From Gammaproteobacteria bacterium (lineage in GTDB: Bacteria; Pseudomonadota; Gammaproteobacteria; GCA-001735895): a stretch of 33,908 nucleotides of DNA. The notes beneath the pieces were generated by a model. That model was not told where the DNA came from and searched no databases. It was given only the letters and a program-made list of their open reading frames with translations. Position numbers and translations under genes: made by a program. Every line of letters starts with the position of its first letter. Within the stretch, counting starts at the first letter, position 1. The stretch lies in assembly GCA_024638385.1 (NCBI GenBank), contig JAHEKJ010000030.1, forward strand, positions 1-33,908, read 5' to 3'. Positions 7,711 through 21,811 of the stretch are shown here, piece by piece.

Positions 7711-9804
7711 ATGGCTTCGGCACCCCGGGTCGAAACCGGATACCCGCATCCGCTGGGCGCGAGTTACGATGGCGACGGCACCAACTTCGCACTGTTTTCG
7801 GAAAACGCCGAGCGCGTCGAGCTTTGCCTCTACGAGCCGAGCGGCGAGCACGAGACGGCGCGCGTCGACCTCGTGCAAACCCACGACGTCTGGCACGGCT
7901 ACCTGCCCGGGATCGGGGCCGGCACGGCCTACGGCTACCGCGTGCACGGCCCCTACCAGCTGCACGCGGGCCTGCGCTTCAACCCGCACAAGCTGTTGCT
8001 CGATCCCTACGCGCGGCAGCTGACCGGCGACCTCGTCTGGCACGAGTCGCTCTATGGTTACAATCGCGACGCGCGCGCGTCGGATCTGAGCTACGATCAG
8101 CACGACAACGCCGCCTGCATGCCGAAAGCCGTGGTCACGGCTGCGGGCGCGCCCGCTCCAACGCGGCGCCGGCCGTTAGTGCCGTGGAGCGAGACCGTGC
8201 TCTACGAGACGCACGTTCGCGGCTTCACGATGCTGCATCCCGACGTGCCTGAAACCCTGCGCGGCACCTACGCCGGCCTCGCGCGGCCGGAAGTCATCGA
8301 TTACGTCAAATCGCTGGGCGTGACCAGCATCGAATTGCTGCCGGTGCATGCCTTCATCGATGAACCGTTCCTGATCGACAAGGGGCTGACCAATTACTGG
8401 GGTTACAATACGCTGAACTTCTTCGTTCCCCACCAGGCCTATCTCGGCGGCGCGGATATTGGCAGTTTTCGCGAATTCGTCGACCGCTACCACGACGCGG
8501 GGCTCGAAGTCATACTCGACGTTGTCTACAACCATACCGCCGAGGGCAATCATCTCGGACCGACGCTGAGCTATCGCGGCATCGACAACCTGTCCTATTA
8601 CCACCTTTCGGCCGGCGACCGGCGCTATTACGTCAACGACAGCGGTTGCGGCAATACGCTCAACATCCGCCACCCGCGCGTGCTGCAGCTGGTGCTCGAC
8701 AGCCTGCGCTACTGGGCCGGCGAGATGGGGGTCGACGGCTTCCGCTTCGATCTCGCGACCGTGCTCGGTCGCGACGAGCGCGGCTTCAACCCGCGCTCGG
8801 CGTTCTTCCAGGCCTTGCAGCAAGACCCGCTGCTGGCCGGTTGCAAACTGATTGCCGAGCCCTGGGATCTCGGCCCCGACGGTTACCAGCTCGGCAGTTA
8901 TCCGGCGGATTTCAGCGAATGGAACGACCGTTTTCGCGACACCCTGCGGCGCGTCTGGCGCGGCGATCCGGGGCAATTGCCCGAGTTCGCCCGCCGCCTG
9001 CACGGCTCGGCCGACCTGTTCGAGCACCGCGGACGCAAGCCCCACGCGAGCATCAACTACGTCGCCAGCCACGACGGATTCACGCTGCGCGACCTGGTTT
9101 CGTACGACCAGCGGCACAACGAGGCCAACCGCGAGGACAACAACGACGGACACCTGGAGAACCTGAGCAGCAACTACGGCGTCGAGGGACCGACCACGGA
9201 CCCGGAAATCGACGGTTTGCGCTGGCGCCAGCAGCGCAACATGATCGCGTCGCTGCTGGTCGCGCAGGGCGTACCGATGCTGCTGGCCGGCGACGAGTTC
9301 GGCCGTAGCCAGGGCGGTAACAACAATGCCTACTGCCAGGACAATCCGATCAACTGGATCGACTGGGACGCGATCGGCGAGGACGGCCGCGCGCTGACCG
9401 AATTTACCCGCAAGCTGATCGCGCTGCGGCGGGAATGTCCGTTGCTGCAGGCCGACCGTTTCCGGCATCATTCCGAGGACCGGGGCGAAAGCAGCATCCA
9501 CTGGTTCAACACCGAGGGTCACCGCATGCGCGATACCCACTGGCACGAACGCGACAACCTCGCGCTCGGCTACCTGATCAGCGACAACGGCCCCGCCGAC
9601 GGCGACGCGTGGCGGATGCTGGTGTTGTTCAACGCGGCGCCGCGGGCACAGCAGTTCGTCTTGCCGGCCGATGCGGCGGACGCCTGGCGGCGCCTGGTCG
9701 ACACCGATGTTTCGGCGGACGGCGAGGAGCGTATCGCCGCCGCTTCGAGCGTTACCCTCGGCCCCCGATCGCTGCAGATTTTCAGCGCGGATGTTTCGCC
9801 CTAG
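7711..9804 (+). CDS. glgX: Glycogen debranching enzyme
   Basis: Hydrolyses alpha-1,6 linkages of limit branches left by glycogen phosphorylase (isoamylase-type GH13). The product is 697 aa, slightly longer than E. coli GlgX (about 657). An N-terminal CBM48-type segment opens with HPLGASYDGDGTNFALFS. Catalytic motifs are DVVYNHTAEGNH, GFRFDLATV with nucleophile Asp347, LIAEPWDLG with Glu383, and YVASHDGFTLRD with Asp455. The ATG at 7711 follows glgB by 5 bp with GAGG 10 nt upstream; glgP begins 15 bp after the stop. The pairing with glgP fits stepwise glycogen mobilisation. Confidence 0.96.
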   Translation: MASAPRVETGYPHPLGASYDGDGTNFALFSENAERVELCLYEPSGEHETARVDLVQTHDVWHGYLPGIGAGTAYGYRVHGPYQLHAGLRFNPHKLLLDPYARQLTGDLVWHESLYGYNRDARASDLSYDQHDNAACMPKAVVTAAGAPAPTRRRPLVPWSETVLYETHVRGFTMLHPDVPETLRGTYAGLARPEVIDYVKSLGVTSIELLPVHAFIDEPFLIDKGLTNYWGYNTLNFFVPHQAYLGGADIGSFREFVDRYHDAGLEVILDVVYNHTAEGNHLGPTLSYRGIDNLSYYHLSAGDRRYYVNDSGCGNTLNIRHPRVLQLVLDSLRYWAGEMGVDGFRFDLATVLGRDERGFNPRSAFFQALQQDPLLAGCKLIAEPWDLGPDGYQLGSYPADFSEWNDRFRDTLRRVWRGDPGQLPEFARRLHGSADLFEHRGRKPHASINYVASHDGFTLRDLVSYDQRHNEANREDNNDGHLENLSSNYGVEGPTTDPEIDGLRWRQQRNMIASLLVAQGVPMLLAGDEFGRSQGGNNNAYCQDNPINWIDWDAIGEDGRALTEFTRKLIALRRECPLLQADRFRHHSEDRGESSIHWFNTEGHRMRDTHWHERDNLALGYLISDNGPADGDAWRMLVLFNAAPRAQQFVLPADAADAWRRLVDTDVSADGEERIAAASSVTLGPRSLQIFSADVSP

Positions 9805-9819
9805 CATCGAGATAAAGGC

Positions 9820-12273
<2,454 letters not shown>

Positions 12274-12500
12274 GCCGAGCGGTGCATGCGGCAGAGTCGG
12301 ATTTGTTATACTGCGGTCGCGCAGTAGGCCGTGATCAGCGGCCATCGCCGGCCGCCGGTTCCGACCCAAACGATGGCGCCCGCTGCATCCGGATCCGGCG
12401 CCGTCGAACGGCATCGGTCGAACGTCGACCGGATTGATAACAATTGCCGCCAGCGGCGGCCGGCAAGGCACAACCACGGCACCTCAGGGGGAGGCAGGAC
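12274..12500 (+). promoter_or_regulatory. glgP-glgC intergenic region with two inverted repeats
   Basis: This is the only long gap within the glg cluster, which suggests a separate promoter or processing point for glgC-pgm-glgA-pgi. A TATACT (12307-12312) is a possible -10 but has no good -35. Right after it, CTGCG-GTCG-CGCAG (12311-12324) can form a 5-bp stem. A perfect 7-bp inverted repeat, CGGTCGA and TCGACCG with 3 nt between, lies at 12415-12431. Neither repeat is followed by a T run, so I do not call a terminator. Confidence 0.35.
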
Positions 12501-13775
12501 ATGAGTCAAAAAATTACCGATAGACACATCAGCCAGTTCACGCGCAAGACGCTCGCGCTGATCCTCGCCGGCGGACAGGGGTCGCGGCTGCGCGAGCTGA
12601 CCGAATGGCGGGCCAAGCCGGCGGTGCCGTTCGGCGGCAAGTTCCGCATCATCGATTTCCCGCTGTCCAACTGCGTCAACTCGGGAATCCGTCGGATCGG
12701 CGTGCTGACCCAGTACAAGGCGCATTCGCTGATTCGCCACCTGGTCCAGGGCTGGAGTTATTTCAAGTACGAGCTCGGCGAGTTCATGGAGGTGCTGCCG
12801 GCATCGCAGCGCGCCGGCGGGGAATGGTACCAGGGCACCGCCGACGCGATCTACCAGAATCTCGACATCATTCGCACCCACAAGCCCGACTACGTGCTGA
12901 TCCTGTCCGGCGACCACATCTACAAGATGGACTACGGCCCGATGATCGCGGCGCACGTCGCGCGCGGCGCCGACATGACGATTTCGTGCCTCGAAGTGCC
13001 GCTCGAGGAGGCGGCCGGTGACTTCGGCGTGATGCAAGTCGACGAGGACATGCGGATCATCGGTTTCGAGGAAAAACCGGCCGCGCCGAAGCCGATACCC
13101 GGCGAGCCCGGGCTGTGCCTCGCGTCGATGGGCAACTACGTATTCAACACCGATTTTCTCTACGAGGCGCTGATTCGGGATGCCGACGCGGCGTCGTCGG
13201 ACCACGATTTCGGCAAGAACATCATTCCGTCGATCATCGGCAAATCCACGGTCTACGCGTACCCGTTTCGCGATCCGAAAACCAACGAGCGCGCCTACTG
13301 GCGCGACGTCGGTCACCTCGACGCGTTCTGGGCGGCCAACATGGAATTGCTTGACATCACGCCGGAGCTGAACCTGTACGACGACGACTGGCCGATCCTG
13401 ACCGACCAGGCGCAGCTGCCGCCGGCCAAGTTCGTCTTCAACGACGACGATCGGCGCGGCATCGCCGTCGATTCGATGGTATCCGGCGGCTGCCTGATCT
13501 CGGGGGCGAGGCTCAAACGCACGCTGCTGTTCTCCAACGTCCACGTCCATTCCTACGCCGAGATCGAGGATACCGTGGTCATGCCGGAAGCCGATATCGG
13601 CCGCGGCGCGAAGATCCGGCGCGCGATCATCGACCGCGGCTGCCAGGTGCCCGAGAAGATGGAAATCGGCATCGATCCCGAGGCCGATCGCGAGCGCGGT
13701 TTTCGCGTCAGCGACGGCGGCATCGTGCTGGTCACGCCGGCGATGCTCGGTCAGGACATCCATTTCATGCGCTGA
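12501..13775 (+). CDS. glgC: Glucose-1-phosphate adenylyltransferase (ADP-glucose pyrophosphorylase)
   Basis: Makes ADP-glucose from ATP and glucose 1-phosphate, the regulated first step of bacterial glycogen synthesis. The product is 424 aa from the ATG at 12501, which has a strong GGAGG (12490-12494) 6 nt upstream; an in-frame TTG at 12444 is less likely. The nucleotidyltransferase signature [15 protein letters not shown] lies near residue 16. The effector/substrate region [20 protein letters not shown] follows. [11 protein letters not shown] carries catalytic Asp138. A C-terminal left-handed beta-helix spans about 290-424. pgm follows by 9 bp. Confidence 0.97.
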   Translation: MSQKITDRHISQFTRKTLALILAGGQGSRLRELTEWRAKPAVPFGGKFRIIDFPLSNCVNSGIRRIGVLTQYKAHSLIRHLVQGWSYFKYELGEFMEVLPASQRAGGEWYQGTADAIYQNLDIIRTHKPDYVLILSGDHIYKMDYGPMIAAHVARGADMTISCLEVPLEEAAGDFGVMQVDEDMRIIGFEEKPAAPKPIPGEPGLCLASMGNYVFNTDFLYEALIRDADAASSDHDFGKNIIPSIIGKSTVYAYPFRDPKTNERAYWRDVGHLDAFWAANMELLDITPELNLYDDDWPILTDQAQLPPAKFVFNDDDRRGIAVDSMVSGGCLISGARLKRTLLFSNVHVHSYAEIEDTVVMPEADIGRGAKIRRAIIDRGCQVPEKMEIGIDPEADRERGFRVSDGGIVLVTPAMLGQDIHFMR

Positions 13776-15419
<1,644 letters not shown>

Positions 15420-15424
15420 AGCCG

Positions 15425-16849
15425 ATGCGTATCCTGCACGTTGCCGCGGAAGTTCACCCGCTGATCAAGACCGGCGGCCTGGCCGACGTCGTCGGCAGCC
15501 TGCCGGCGGCGCAGGTCGCGCTCGGCCACGAGGTCTCGGTGCTGGTGCCGGGCTACCCGGCGGTCATGGCCGCCGGTCCGTTCGAGTTTCAATACGATAT
15601 TTCGAATCCGGGGGAACCGCCGGCCCGGCTGCTGCGCGGCGAACTCGCCGGCGGCGTCGAGCTGCTGGTGCTCGACCAGCCATATTATTTCGAACGTCCC
15701 GGCTCACCCTACACCGACGAGCAGGGAAACGGATGGCCCGACAATTACCGCCGATTTGCGCATTTCGGATATGTCGGCGCGCGGCTCAGCCAGCTCGACG
15801 ATCGCGGCGGCGTGCTGCACGCGCACGACTGGCACGCCGGCCTCGCACCGGCCTACCTGCGCGCGGCGCTCGCCGACCGCGCGAGCTGTTTCACTATCCA
15901 CAATATCGCCTACCAGGGCCGCTACAGCGTGGCCGAGTACGCCGAGGTCGGCCTGCCGGGCGAGTTCTATGGTTACGACGGGATCGAGTTCCATGGCGAC
16001 TGGTCGTTTCTGAAAGCCGGGCTGGTCTACAGCGACGCGATCACGACCGTGAGTCCGACCTACGCGCGCGAGATCCTGACGCCGGAATTCGGCTTCGGCC
16101 TCGATGGCCTGTTGAATTACCGCCGCCGCGATTTGCACGGCATCCTGAACGGCGTCGACTACACGGTCTGGGATCCCGCCAGCGACGCGGCGCTCGAACA
16201 GACCTACGACGCCAAAACGCTCAAGCGCAAGGCCGTGAGCAAGGCCGCGTTGCAAACCGCCGTCGGCCTCGACCCGGTCCCCGATCGCCTGCTGGTCGGC
16301 GTGGTCAGCCGATTGACCGTGCAAAAGGGCTTCGATCTCGCGCTCGAGCCGCTCGAGGCGCTGCTCGCCGACGACGCGCTGCAGCTCGTGCTGCTCGGCA
16401 GCGGCGCCGGCGATCTCGAGGCGGCCTTCAGCGATCTGGCGCGGCGTTTCCCGGGCCGCTGCGCGGTGCAAATCGGTTACGACGAGCTGCAGGCGCACCG
16501 GATTTTCGGCGGCGCCGATGCGATCCTGGTGCCGTCGCGCTTCGAGCCCTGCGGGCTGACGCAGATGTACGGCCTGCGCTACGGCACGCTGCCGATCGTG
16601 CGCCGCACCGGCGGACTCGCCGATACCGTGACCGACTACAACGGCAAGAATCGCGCCGCCGCGACCGGTTTCATATTCGGCGCCGCGAGCGCGACCGCGC
16701 TGCGCCGCACGCTCGGCCGTGCAATCAAGGCCTACGCCGAACCGGCGCTGTGGCGAAAGCTGGCGCAAAACGGCATGCGCCAGGATTTCGGCTGGGAGCG
16801 GGCGGCCCGCGCTTACGTCGACCTGTACGCGCGAATCGGCGCGGAGTGA
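15425..16849 (+). CDS. glgA: Glycogen synthase (ADP-glucose type)
   Basis: Extends alpha-1,4-glucan using ADP-glucose (GT5). The product is 474 aa, normal for GlgA. The N-terminus carries [13 protein letters not shown] with the ADP-glucose-binding Lys15. The C-terminal GT-B half carries [18 protein letters not shown] and [10 protein letters not shown]. The ATG at 15425 is 5 bp after pgm, and pgi begins 7 bp downstream. The position between pgm and pgi in a tight run suggests co-expression of glycogen synthesis with hexose phosphate interconversion. Confidence 0.97.
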   Translation: MRILHVAAEVHPLIKTGGLADVVGSLPAAQVALGHEVSVLVPGYPAVMAAGPFEFQYDISNPGEPPARLLRGELAGGVELLVLDQPYYFERPGSPYTDEQGNGWPDNYRRFAHFGYVGARLSQLDDRGGVLHAHDWHAGLAPAYLRAALADRASCFTIHNIAYQGRYSVAEYAEVGLPGEFYGYDGIEFHGDWSFLKAGLVYSDAITTVSPTYAREILTPEFGFGLDGLLNYRRRDLHGILNGVDYTVWDPASDAALEQTYDAKTLKRKAVSKAALQTAVGLDPVPDRLLVGVVSRLTVQKGFDLALEPLEALLADDALQLVLLGSGAGDLEAAFSDLARRFPGRCAVQIGYDELQAHRIFGGADAILVPSRFEPCGLTQMYGLRYGTLPIVRRTGGLADTVTDYNGKNRAAATGFIFGAASATALRRTLGRAIKAYAEPALWRKLAQNGMRQDFGWERAARAYVDLYARIGAE

Positions 16850-16856
16850 CGCGATC

Positions 16857-18492
<1,636 letters not shown>

Positions 18493-18494
<2 letters not shown>

Positions 18495-18513
18495 ACGCCG
18501 CGTCAGCGCGTCT
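18493..18513. terminator. Weak inverted repeat between convergent pgi and galU
   Basis: AGACGC (18493-18498) and GCGTCT (18508-18513) form a 6-bp inverted repeat across the 8 bp gap and both stop codons. There is no T run on either side, so it may be a bidirectional pause/terminator element or chance. Confidence 0.2.
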
Positions 18514-19402
18514 CGCGGACGAATTCCTCGAAGATTTCGCGAAAGTCCTTGCCGAGCTCGGGGTGGCTCAGGCCGAAGCGGACGTTGGCGCGTAAAAAAC
18601 CGAGCTTGTCGCCGCAGTCGTAGGTCTTGCCCTGCAGGCTGTACGCCTTCATCGGCGATTCGGCGAGCAGCTGCTGCATCGCGTCGGTGAGCTGGATTTC
18701 GCCGCCGGCGCCGGGTTCGGTCTCGCGCAGCAACTCGAGCGTGCGCGCCGGCAGAATGTAGCGGCCGATGATCGACAGGTTCGACGGTGCCTCGGTGACC
18801 TTCGGTTTTTCGACCATGCCGACGATGTCCATCGTTTTGCCGGGTTCGGCCTTCTCGCCGTTGCAGTCGACGATACCGTACTGGTCGACGCGCTCGCGCG
18901 GCACCGGCTCGACCATGAACAGCGCGGCGCCGGTCGCGTGATATTCGCGCACCAGTGCTTTCAGGTCTTTGCCGTGGTCGCCGCTCGGGTGATACAGCAG
19001 CACGTCGGGCAGGCTGACGGCGAAAGCTTCGTCGCCGATCAGCGGCGCCGCGCACAAAACCGCGTGGCCGAGGCCGAGCGGGTAATGCTGGCGCACGCTG
19101 GAAATCGTGACCTCGGGCGGCACGATGTCGCGGATCGACTCGATCAATTGCCGCTTGCCCTTGCGCTCCAGCGTGACCTCGAGTTCGAAGTGTGCGTCGA
19201 AGTGATCCTCGATCGCCGATTTGTGGTCGCTGGTGACCAGGATGATCTGCCTGAAGCCGGCGTCGACCGCTTCCTCGACGACGTACTGGATCACCGGTCG
19301 GTCGACGACCGTCAGCATTTCCTTCGGGATGACCTTCGAGGCCGGCAGCACGCGGGTGCCGAGGCCGGCGACCGGAATGACGATCTTGGTCAATTCTGTC
19401 AT
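18503..19402 (-). CDS. galU: UTP--glucose-1-phosphate uridylyltransferase
   Basis: Makes UDP-glucose from UTP and glucose 1-phosphate for envelope polysaccharides and nucleotide sugars, competing with GlgC for glucose 1-phosphate. The product is 299 aa from the ATG at 19402. A GTG at 19426 would add 8 residues, but the extra MQIYPDNR has no counterpart in GalU, and neither start has a clear Shine-Dalgarno. Motifs are VAGLGTRVLPASKVIPKEML at the N-terminus, GLGHAVLCA, VEKPKV, and DCGDKLGFL near the end, all typical of GalU. It is transcribed alone, convergent with pgi and divergent from the flavodoxin-like gene. Confidence 0.96.
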   Translation of the reverse strand: MTELTKIVIPVAGLGTRVLPASKVIPKEMLTVVDRPVIQYVVEEAVDAGFRQIILVTSDHKSAIEDHFDAHFELEVTLERKGKRQLIESIRDIVPPEVTISSVRQHYPLGLGHAVLCAAPLIGDEAFAVSLPDVLLYHPSGDHGKDLKALVREYHATGAALFMVEPVPRERVDQYGIVDCNGEKAEPGKTMDIVGMVEKPKVTEAPSNLSIIGRYILPARTLELLRETEPGAGGEIQLTDAMQQLLAESPMKAYSLQGKTYDCGDKLGFLRANVRFGLSHPELGKDFREIFEEFVRETR

Positions 19403-19544
19403 GCGATTGTCGGGATAGATTTGCACGAAAGCCGATATTCTAACGGAAATCGGTTACGGAAACGTGTCCGATCTCGCGGCGCGCCACGGTCAGGCGGTCG
19501 TGACGATTTCAGCGGCGCGATACCCGGCGGTGGCGACATACCGA

Positions 19545-19550
19545 TATAAT
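19545..19550 (+). promoter_or_regulatory. Consensus -10 (TATAAT) placing the transcript start at the next ORF's ATG
   Basis: A perfect TATAAT ends 7 bp before the ATG at 19558, so the mRNA would start at or next to the start codon. No Shine-Dalgarno and no good -35 is visible. The simplest reading is a leaderless transcript. Confidence 0.45.
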
Positions 19551-19557
19551 CCGCGCC

Positions 19558-20028
19558 ATGGCCGAGTCGAAACACCTGTTGATCGTCGCCCACAACCCGT
19601 CGCCGAATACACGAAAACTCTGCGAAGCAACGCTGCGCGGCGCACGCCACCCCGACATCGATGGCGTGGAAGCAAAACACATCCCGCCGCTCGAGGCCGG
19701 GCCCGATGACGTGCTTTGGGCCGACGCGATCATTCTCGGCACGACCGAAAACTTCGGCTACATGAGCGGCGCGCTTAAGGATTTCTTCGACCGTATCTAC
19801 TACCCGTGTCTCGAGCACACCGAGGCTTTGCCGTTCGCCGCGTGGATTCGCGCCGGGCTCGACGGCACCGGCACGAAGATCGCGATCGACAAGATCACGA
19901 CCGGGCTCAAGTGGAAGCCGGTGCAGGAGACGATCATCCTGCACGGCGAATACCGCGACGAATTCGAGGATCGGTGCGAGGAACTCGGCACGCTGATGGC
20001 CGCCTCCCTCGAAGCCGGCATCATCTAG
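19558..20028 (+). CDS. Small flavodoxin-like / NAD(P)H-dependent FMN reductase family protein
   Basis: A 156-aa protein with a flavodoxin-like fold. LLIVAHNPSPNTRKL (residues 7-21) forms the first strand and FMN-phosphate loop. GTTENFGYMSGALKDFFDR (61-79) is the typical second flavin-contacting segment of flavodoxin/NADPH:FMN reductases. A flavin-dependent electron-transfer or quinone/azo-reductase role is inferred from the fold; the substrate is unknown. It lies between galU (divergent) and the polyol genes, followed by a candidate terminator, so it is probably a single-gene unit with its own -10 just before the ATG. Confidence 0.8.
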   Translation: MAESKHLLIVAHNPSPNTRKLCEATLRGARHPDIDGVEAKHIPPLEAGPDDVLWADAIILGTTENFGYMSGALKDFFDRIYYPCLEHTEALPFAAWIRAGLDGTGTKIAIDKITTGLKWKPVQETIILHGEYRDEFEDRCEELGTLMAASLEAGII

Positions 20029-20082
20029 TTCAGGTGACAGCGTAACCGACTAATTTTACGCATCCCCCGCCCGGGCAAGCTT

Positions 20083-20103
20083 CCGGGTTGGCGAGCAACC
20101 CGG
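20083..20103 (+). other. Perfect 8-bp stem-loop downstream of the flavodoxin-like gene
   Basis: CCGGGTTG (20083-20090), loop GCGAG, CAACCCGG (20096-20103). It is preceded by a smaller stem, GCGTAA/TTACGC (20040-20061), and followed by a terminator-like hairpin, so the trailer or leader RNA here is well structured. I do not recognise a riboswitch class. Confidence 0.4.
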
Positions 20104-20115
20104 TCCGAAGCGGCA

Positions 20116-20141
20116 AGACCGATCGCGATCCGTCTTTTTTT
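20116..20141 (+). terminator. Candidate rho-independent terminator of the flavodoxin-like gene
   Basis: AGAC-C-GAT (20116-20123), loop CGCG, ATC-C-GTCT (20128-20135) form a stem with one C-C mismatch. A run of seven T follows directly (20135-20141). It would end the upstream transcript before the candidate polyol dehydrogenase promoter at about 20195. Confidence 0.55.
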
Positions 20142-20194
20142 CCCGATTTTGGCGCCTGCCGGGCAACTAAGTAGAATTTTCAGCGCGCCTCGTG

Positions 20195-20203
20195 TGATAA
20201 AAT
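20195..20203 (+). promoter_or_regulatory. Candidate extended -10 promoter for the polyol dehydrogenase-xylulokinase genes
   Basis: TGATAAAAT combines a TG extension with TAAAAT (20198-20203). The -35 region is poor, as expected if an AraC-family activator is needed. The leader would be about 90 nt and contains a small GGAC-CGAA-GTCC hairpin (20250-20261). Confidence 0.4.
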
Positions 20204-20300
20204 CCGGGGTCTCGCCAGGGCCATCCAGAACGACGATACAGGAGGATGCACGGACCGAAGTCCCGCGGTCGTCCAACGCGCATAAAACAGTCCATTGACG

Positions 20301-21773
20301 ATGAAACTGAAGCTTGACAACCTGGAGGCTATCGCCTCTCGCGCTGCCGTCCCTTCCTACCGCCGCGAGCAGTTGAGTGCCGGTATCATGCATTTCGGGC
20401 TCGGCAATTTTCATCGCGCACACCAGGCCTGGTTCCTCGACCAGTTATTCGATACCGGCACCGGCCACGACTGGGCGATCGTCGGCACCGGCGTGATGCC
20501 ATTCGACACCAGGGTGCGTGAGGCGCTCGTCGGACAGGATTTCCTCAGCACCGTGGTCGAGCAATCGGCGGACGCCAGCAGCGCGCGTGTAACCGGTAGC
20601 ATGATCGATTTCATCGCGCCCGGCGACAGCGACGCGATCATAGAAAAACTCGCCGATCCGGCGATACGCATCGTCTCGCTGACGGTGACCGAGGGCGGCT
20701 ATTTCATCGATCCGGCCACCCAGGCTTTCAATCCGGAGCATCCACAAATCATGGCCGACGCCGCCGCTCCGGCGCAGCCGAAAACTACTTTCGGGCTGAT
20801 CTGCGCCGGGCTCGAACGGCGCCGCGCCGCCGGTACCGAGGCCTTCACCGTGATGTCCTGCGACAATGTGCCGCATAACGGCGTAGTCACCCGCAATACG
20901 CTCGCCGGCCTGGCGCGGCTGTCCGACCCGGCATTCGCCGACTGGATTGAGGATAACGTCGCCTTTCCCAACGGCATGGTGGACCGGATCACGCCGGCGA
21001 CCAGCGACCGGGAACGCAAGCTGCTCGCCGATGAATTCGGCATCGACGATGCCTGGCCGGTGTTTTGCGAGGATTTCGCCCAGTGGGTGATCGAGGACAA
21101 CTTTCCGACCGGCCGCCCGGAACTCGAACGGGTCGGGGTCGAATTCGTGTCCGACGTAACGCCGTTCGAGCACATGAAGATCCGGATCCTGAACGGCGGC
21201 CACGCGATCATCGCCTACCCGGCGGGGCTGCTCGATATTCAGTTCGTCCACGAAACCCTCGGCCATCCGCTGATCGCCGCTTTTTTCGACAAGATCGAGC
21301 AGCAGGAAATCCTGCCCATCCTGCCGCCGGTGCCGAATACCGACCTGCATGCCTACTACCTCAAGGTGCGGGAGCGCATCGCCAATCCGAAGATCGCGGA
21401 CACCGTGCGTCGGCTGTGCTTCGACGGTTCCAACCGCCAGCCCAAATTTATCGTGCCGTCGATCGCCGATCGCCTCGAGGCGGGCGCCGGCGTCGCCGGG
21501 CTGGCGCTCGAATCGGCGCTGTGGTGCCGTTACTGCTACGGCGTCACCGAGGGCGGCGCCGAGATCGAAGCCAACGATCCGAGCTGGGACCGGCTGCAGG
21601 AAATCGCGCGCGCCGCGAAGGACGAGCCGACGGCGTGGCTCGCGATGGACGACATCTACGGCGACGTCGCCGGCGCGGAAATCTTTCGCGACGCCTTCGC
21701 CGCGGCGTTGAGCGCATTGTGGGCGGACGGCGTCGAGGCCGTGCTGCAACGCTATATCGATAACACCGACTAG
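20301..21773 (+). CDS. mtlD: Mannitol/D-arabinitol dehydrogenase (long-chain polyol dehydrogenase family)
   Basis: NAD-dependent oxidation of a polyol to a ketose: mannitol to fructose or D-arabinitol to D-xylulose. The product is 490 aa and aligns by eye with Pseudomonas fluorescens mannitol 2-dehydrogenase along its length. Shared segments include HFGLGNFHRAHQAWFLD, TVTEGGYFID, FTVMSCDNVPHNGVVTR and AFPNGMVDRITP. The catalytic signature KIRILNGGH gives Lys293, Asn298 and His301, two residues offset from the P. fluorescens positions. The start is the ATG at 20301; an in-frame TTG at 20295 adds only two residues, and neither has a good ribosome site. The neighbouring xylulokinase favours D-arabinitol as one substrate; the transporter type suits mannitol, glucitol or arabinitol. 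Confidence 0.88.
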   Translation: MKLKLDNLEAIASRAAVPSYRREQLSAGIMHFGLGNFHRAHQAWFLDQLFDTGTGHDWAIVGTGVMPFDTRVREALVGQDFLSTVVEQSADASSARVTGSMIDFIAPGDSDAIIEKLADPAIRIVSLTVTEGGYFIDPATQAFNPEHPQIMADAAAPAQPKTTFGLICAGLERRRAAGTEAFTVMSCDNVPHNGVVTRNTLAGLARLSDPAFADWIEDNVAFPNGMVDRITPATSDRERKLLADEFGIDDAWPVFCEDFAQWVIEDNFPTGRPELERVGVEFVSDVTPFEHMKIRILNGGHAIIAYPAGLLDIQFVHETLGHPLIAAFFDKIEQQEILPILPPVPNTDLHAYYLKVRERIANPKIADTVRRLCFDGSNRQPKFIVPSIADRLEAGAGVAGLALESALWCRYCYGVTEGGAEIEANDPSWDRLQEIARAAKDEPTAWLAMDDIYGDVAGAEIFRDAFAAALSALWADGVEAVLQRYIDNTD

Positions 21774-21811
21774 CGGTCTCGCACGGCGGCAGGCGAACCG
21801 GCGTCACCCCC

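Noticed and set aside
20029..20141. A cyclic-di-GMP or other known riboswitch
   Set aside because: The hairpins looked suggestive, but the conserved core bases of the classes I considered are missing, and a terminator follows before any candidate regulated gene.
20246..20316. A possible leader peptide (ATG at 20246) before the polyol dehydrogenase
   Set aside because: The GGAGG directly abuts the ATG with no spacing, so it is not a workable ribosome site, and the frame ends just inside the next gene without a coupling overlap.
20301..20671. Assigning the polyol dehydrogenase as fructuronate or altronate oxidoreductase
   Set aside because: The family is shared, but full-length resemblance to mannitol 2-dehydrogenase and the xylulokinase/polyol-importer context fit a polyol substrate better; no uronate genes are near.
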